Shown in pieces: positions 6,287 through 8,484 of a stretch of DNA of 8,484 bases; position 1 is the first letter of the stretch, and every line of letters starts with the position of its first letter. A model generated the notes under the pieces. It ran no database searches and was not told the DNA's origin. It worked only from the letters and a program-made list of their open reading frames with translations. The stretch comes from Euryarchaeota archaeon UBA561 (GTDB taxonomy: Archaea > Thermoplasmatota > Poseidoniia > Poseidoniales > Poseidoniaceae): NCBI GenBank assembly GCA_002502295.1, contig DANX01000065.1, positions 1 through 8,484 on the forward strand, written 5' to 3'. The translations under genes and the position numbers were made by a program.

Positions 6287-7078
6287 TTATTCACCCTCTA
6301 AATCGCACCAGTTTGGGGTCTCGTCAAGATAGGAATCGTCGTTGGCATAATACTTGTCGAGGGTCGAGGCCACGTCCGACTTGATGAGCATCGAGCAGGA
6401 CGGATTGTAGCCCGGTGCATCGGTGTATTCCGTTCCGTCGTTGTCTTGAATTGATGTGGGTAACCACCACATGGCCCTCCCGTCTTCAGAAATTTCAACC
6501 TGGAGCGTGTGTGTAAAATCGGTGCCTTGGTGGTTGGCGAGCACGACCAACTCATCTCCGCTGTGACTCCACTGGGCAGAGCGGTCGTCTTCCCATGCGG
6601 CGGTGCTGTCTTCCCTGAAGGTGAAGCGCTGACCTTGGTCGTTCATCCATGTTCCTTCGACGGCTGCTCCACCTTGATTGGCCAATACAAACAGGAGGAT
6701 AACCACCAGAGCAACACCGGCCACCCCTGCTGTAATGGCGGTGGTCTTTCGTGAAGGGCGCAATCGTTGGACGTCGATGTCCTCAACCTTGGATTGCACG
6801 AACTCCCATGCCTTTTTTCCTTTGGATTTGAGCTCTTCAAGCGGTTGCGGTATCTCAGGCGATGGCGCGTAGGGGTTGTAGTTTGCCTCAACAACCTGCT
6901 CTGTGGGCACCACGGGCACGTCGGACGGTTGAGCTGTAGCGGTCGGTTCGTGTGTGAAACCCGGATACTTTGTCGCCGTGACAAGAAGCGCATCCTCCGG
7001 AGTATATCCTCGTTCCAAAAGATGCACATAGTGGCGAAGGTCTTCTTCCAGTATCATCCCTCCTCGGTGATTTGCCAC
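6287..7078 (-). CDS. Single-pass membrane protein of unknown function with C-terminal extracellular domain
   Basis: I do not recognise this 263-residue product as a named family. Residues 10-40 form a compact helical motif (EDLRHYVHLLERGYTPEDAL, then TKYPGF) similar in size to small helix-turn-helix interaction motifs. Residues 42-82 are Pro/Thr-rich and disordered-looking, and 83-111 are charged and basic. Residues about 113-134 are a clear membrane helix (TAITAGVAGVALVVILLFVL). The basic flank before it puts the N-terminus inside and the C-terminus outside. The outer part (140-263) begins EGTWMNDQGQRFTF and continues AQWSHSGDELVVL, an alternating beta pattern like small lipocalin-like or copper-resistance-like sandwiches. 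Two cysteines (C228, C258) could form a disulfide. The start is GTG 7078: a TATA-like box lies about 26 bases upstream, fitting a leaderless mRNA. ATG 7057 is an alternative, but its GAGGAGG is too close (one base) to serve as a ribosome site. The gene is divergent from the secreted repeat-protein gene, and both appear envelope-related. Confidence 0.75.
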   Translation of the reverse strand: MANHRGGMILEEDLRHYVHLLERGYTPEDALLVTATKYPGFTHEPTATAQPSDVPVVPTEQVVEANYNPYAPSPEIPQPLEELKSKGKKAWEFVQSKVEDIDVQRLRPSRKTTAITAGVAGVALVVILLFVLANQGGAAVEGTWMNDQGQRFTFREDSTAAWEDDRSAQWSHSGDELVVLANHQGTDFTHTLQVEISEDGRAMWWLPTSIQDNDGTEYTDAPGYNPSCSMLIKSDVASTLDKYYANDDSYLDETPNWCDLEGE

Positions 7079-7168
7079 CCTATGGTTACCCCAGACGAAT
7101 CGGATATTTAGGGCCTACTAAATTATTTACATCAGTCCCAAGTGGAAAGACCATACCAGCCCACGGGA
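7079..7168. promoter_or_regulatory. Divergent promoter region with two TATA-like boxes
   Basis: Ninety bases separate two divergent envelope genes. On the minus strand TAAATAT (7104-7110) lies about 26 bases before the GTG at 7078, the spacing expected for a leaderless archaeal transcript. The near-palindromic TAAATTATTTA (7119-7129) lies about 40 bases before the plus-strand ATG run at 7169 and would give a leader of about 20 bases; it could also work in the other direction. Base composition here is clearly A/T-richer than the surroundings. Transcription starts are inferred. Confidence 0.5.
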
Positions 7169-8484
7169 ATGATGATGATGCGTCTCAGTCGATTGTTTAG
7201 TTTGGCTCTTGTGTTTGTGATGGTTTCTTCCGTTGGTCTTCAGGCTCCCGCCCTGCTCGGCGACTCCTACGCTGTGTTCCCTACCGAAGGTCGTGACGAT
7301 GATGATGACTATTGCGAGGATACATATGACGATGAGAACGGTTGCGTAGCGGACTCACTTTGTGATTGGGATGCCGAAGATGACCCGACGGACGATGATT
7401 ATCCCGGCGAGTGCGAAGCCGCCGATGAGGAGGATGAGGAAGATGACGAAGACTATTGCGAGCAATATGAGGACAATGAAAACGCTTGCATTGCCGACTC
7501 GTTGTGCGACCCAGAGTATGAAGACGACGACGGCGTGACCTTCGATGATTGTGAGGAAGCAGATGACAGCGGCGGCGGTAACACCGGCGGCGGTGGCAAC
7601 AACGGCGGCGGCAACAACGGCGGTGGCAGCACCACGGTGGACACGGACGACGACGGCATCAACGACGACGCGGATGACGACGACGATAACGACGGCGTGA
7701 GCGACATCAACGACGCCTTCCCCAAAGATGCTTCCGAGCAGAGTGATTTTGACAACGACGGCGTTGGCGATAACGCTGATCCGGACGATGACAACGACGG
7801 GTTCATTGACACCATCGACGTCTATCCTTACGACGCCGCCGAATGGTCAAACTACGACGATGATGCCCTTGGGGACAACGCCGACCCTGACGACGACAAC
7901 GACGGCGTGAACGACCAGCAAGACGCCTTCCCCTACGACGCTGCAGAGCAATACGATACCGATGCTGACGGTATTGGCAACAACGCCGATTCCGACGACG
8001 ACAACGACGGGGTGGGAGACGCTGATGATGCCTTCCCTCTCGACCCCAATGAAGCGTTTGACTACGACGGTGATGGGATTGGGGACAACGCCGATACGGA
8101 CGACGATAACGATGGCACACCGGACTCTGAGGACGATGAATTGGGCCAGGTCGTTATCGTCAACGATTTTGACGAAGACGGTATTTCAGACGAGAACGAC
8201 CCGGACGATGACAACGACGGCGTGGTGGACGAAAACGATCTGTACCCCTTTAACGCAGCTGAGCACGCCAACAACGACGGTGATGCGGTTGGTGATAACG
8301 CCGACACCGACGACGACAACGATGGCTACAACGACACGGTCGACGCCTTCCCGTTCAACGCGACCGAATGGGCCGATAACGACATGGACGGCATTGGCGA
8401 CAATGCCGACCCTGATGACGACAACGATGGTATCCTCGACGTAGAGGATGCGTTCCCGTTTGATGCCTCATCCTCAGCCGACCT
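7169..8484 (+). CDS. Secreted Asp-rich repeat protein, calcium-binding (thrombospondin type 3-like), N-terminal part
   Basis: The frame is open from ATG 7169 to the right edge (438 codons), with no stop. Order of parts: a signal peptide (about residues 1-30; basic RLSR, then LFSLALVFVMVSSVGL); an acidic region with two four-cysteine modules (C49, C59, C65, C82 and C97, C107, C113, C128); a Gly/Asn linker (about 134-156); and from residue 158 an array of DxDxDG loops with an exact 35-residue period. Such DxDxDG...D loops bind calcium in thrombospondin type 3 repeats and related dockerin/EF-hand-like sites; paired cysteines are absent from the array itself. The product should be exported and stabilised by sea-water calcium, perhaps as a stalk or adhesin with a membrane anchor beyond the window. 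Four ATG codons in a row (7169, 7172, 7175, 7178) leave the exact start open by up to three residues. The charge is extremely acidic. The role (adhesion, surface layer or secreted-enzyme scaffold) is inferred. Confidence 0.85.
   Translation, partial: MMMMRLSRLFSLALVFVMVSSVGLQAPALLGDSYAVFPTEGRDDDDDYCEDTYDDENGCVADSLCDWDAEDDPTDDDYPGECEAADEEDEEDDEDYCEQYEDNENACIADSLCDPEYEDDDGVTFDDCEEADDSGGGNTGGGGNNGGGNNGGGSTTVDTDDDGINDDADDDDDNDGVSDINDAFPKDASEQSDFDNDGVGDNADPDDDNDGFIDTIDVYPYDAAEWSNYDDDALGDNADPDDDNDGVNDQQDAFPYDAAEQYDTDADGIGNNADSDDDNDGVGDADDAFPLDPNEAFDYDGDGIGDNADTDDDNDGTPDSEDDELGQVVIVNDFDEDGISDENDPDDDNDGVVDENDLYPFNAAEHANNDGDAVGDNADTDDDNDGYNDTVDAFPFNATEWADNDMDGIGDNADPDDDNDGILDVEDAFPFDASSSAD
7313..7552 (+). 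repeat. Duplicated four-cysteine module in the secreted protein
   Basis: Two protein-level copies start at C49 (7313) and C97 (7457), offset by 48 residues. Their patterns are C-x9-C-x5-C-x16-C and C-x9-C-x5-C-x14-C, with shared text YCE...DNENACIADSLCD versus YCE...DENGCVADSLCD. The even cysteine count and exported location suggest two disulfides per module. I do not recognise it as a named domain. Confidence 0.75.
7568..7636 (+). repeat. Gly/Asn-rich low-complexity linker
   Basis: GGC, GGT and AAC codons repeat to encode GGGNTGGGGNNGGGNNGGG. It separates the cysteine modules from the calcium-type repeats and is probably a flexible spacer. Confidence 0.8.
7640..8484 (+). repeat. Tandem 105-bp (35-residue) calcium-binding-type repeats, at least eight units
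   Basis: The AAC of the motif D-D-N-D-G falls at 7688, 7793, 7898, 8003, 8108, 8213, 8318 and 8423, each exactly 105 bases apart. Each unit has NDGVxDxxDAFP, then xDAxExxxxD, then DGIGDNADPDDD. The fifth unit (8108-8212) has lost the DAFP part (it reads DDELGQVVIVND) yet keeps the length. Third codon positions differ between copies, so the array is old and held at protein level, not a recent DNA expansion. It continues past the window. Confidence 0.9.

Noticed and set aside
7453..8319. Minus-strand open frames rich in Ser, Pro and Arg
   Set aside because: They are reverse-strand readings of the Asp-codon repeats (GAC/GAT read as GTC/ATC or TCG), not independent genes.
7688..8484. CRISPR-like regular spacing
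   Set aside because: The period is 105 bases inside one open frame, copies are diverged at synonymous sites and there are no identical short repeats with unique spacers.

Overview
The window looks like a piece of a marine euryarchaeal genome, most likely Marine Group II (Candidatus Poseidoniales). The grounds are an archaeal-type phosphoglycolate phosphatase, a two-gene KorAB-type 2-oxoacid:ferredoxin oxidoreductase with the gamma domain fused to alpha, leaderless-looking starts behind A/T-rich TATA-like boxes, and a secreted, extremely Asp-rich calcium-type repeat protein. The lineage is inferred from gene content and style; no marker RNA is present. Coding density is high and no RNA gene, insertion sequence, CRISPR array or phage gene was seen.

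Layout. 1-812 (minus): N-terminal part of a heavy-metal P1B-type ATPase that runs off the left edge. 913-1647 (plus): phosphoglycolate phosphatase, followed with a 4-base TTGA overlap by a ROK-family kinase closest to polyphosphate glucokinase (1644-2384). 2372-6162 (minus): an operon-like block, read from the right as korA (gamma-alpha), korB (beta, ATGA overlap with a full Shine-Dalgarno sequence) and a gene for a membrane-anchored YfaP/DUF2135-like protein, whose 3' end overlaps the kinase gene by 13 bases tail to tail. 6287-7078 (minus): a single-pass membrane protein of unknown function. 7079-7168: a short divergent promoter region. 7169 to the right edge (plus): the start of a secreted protein with a signal peptide, two copies of a four-cysteine module, a Gly/Asn linker, and a repeat array with an exact 35-residue (105-bp) period.

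How the genes work together. KorAB links 2-oxoacid decarboxylation to ferredoxin reduction in central carbon metabolism. The phosphatase (disposal of 2-phosphoglycolate) and the glucokinase-like enzyme (sugar entry, possibly from polyphosphate) form a small metabolic pair. The remaining genes belong to the cell envelope: metal export, two membrane-anchored proteins of unknown role, and a calcium-binding-type surface or secreted protein.

I see no convincing new multi-gene system such as a defence, mobile or biosynthetic cluster. The most unusual content is the surface protein's architecture, the YfaP-like gene attached to korAB, and the kinase's altered sugar-binding motif.
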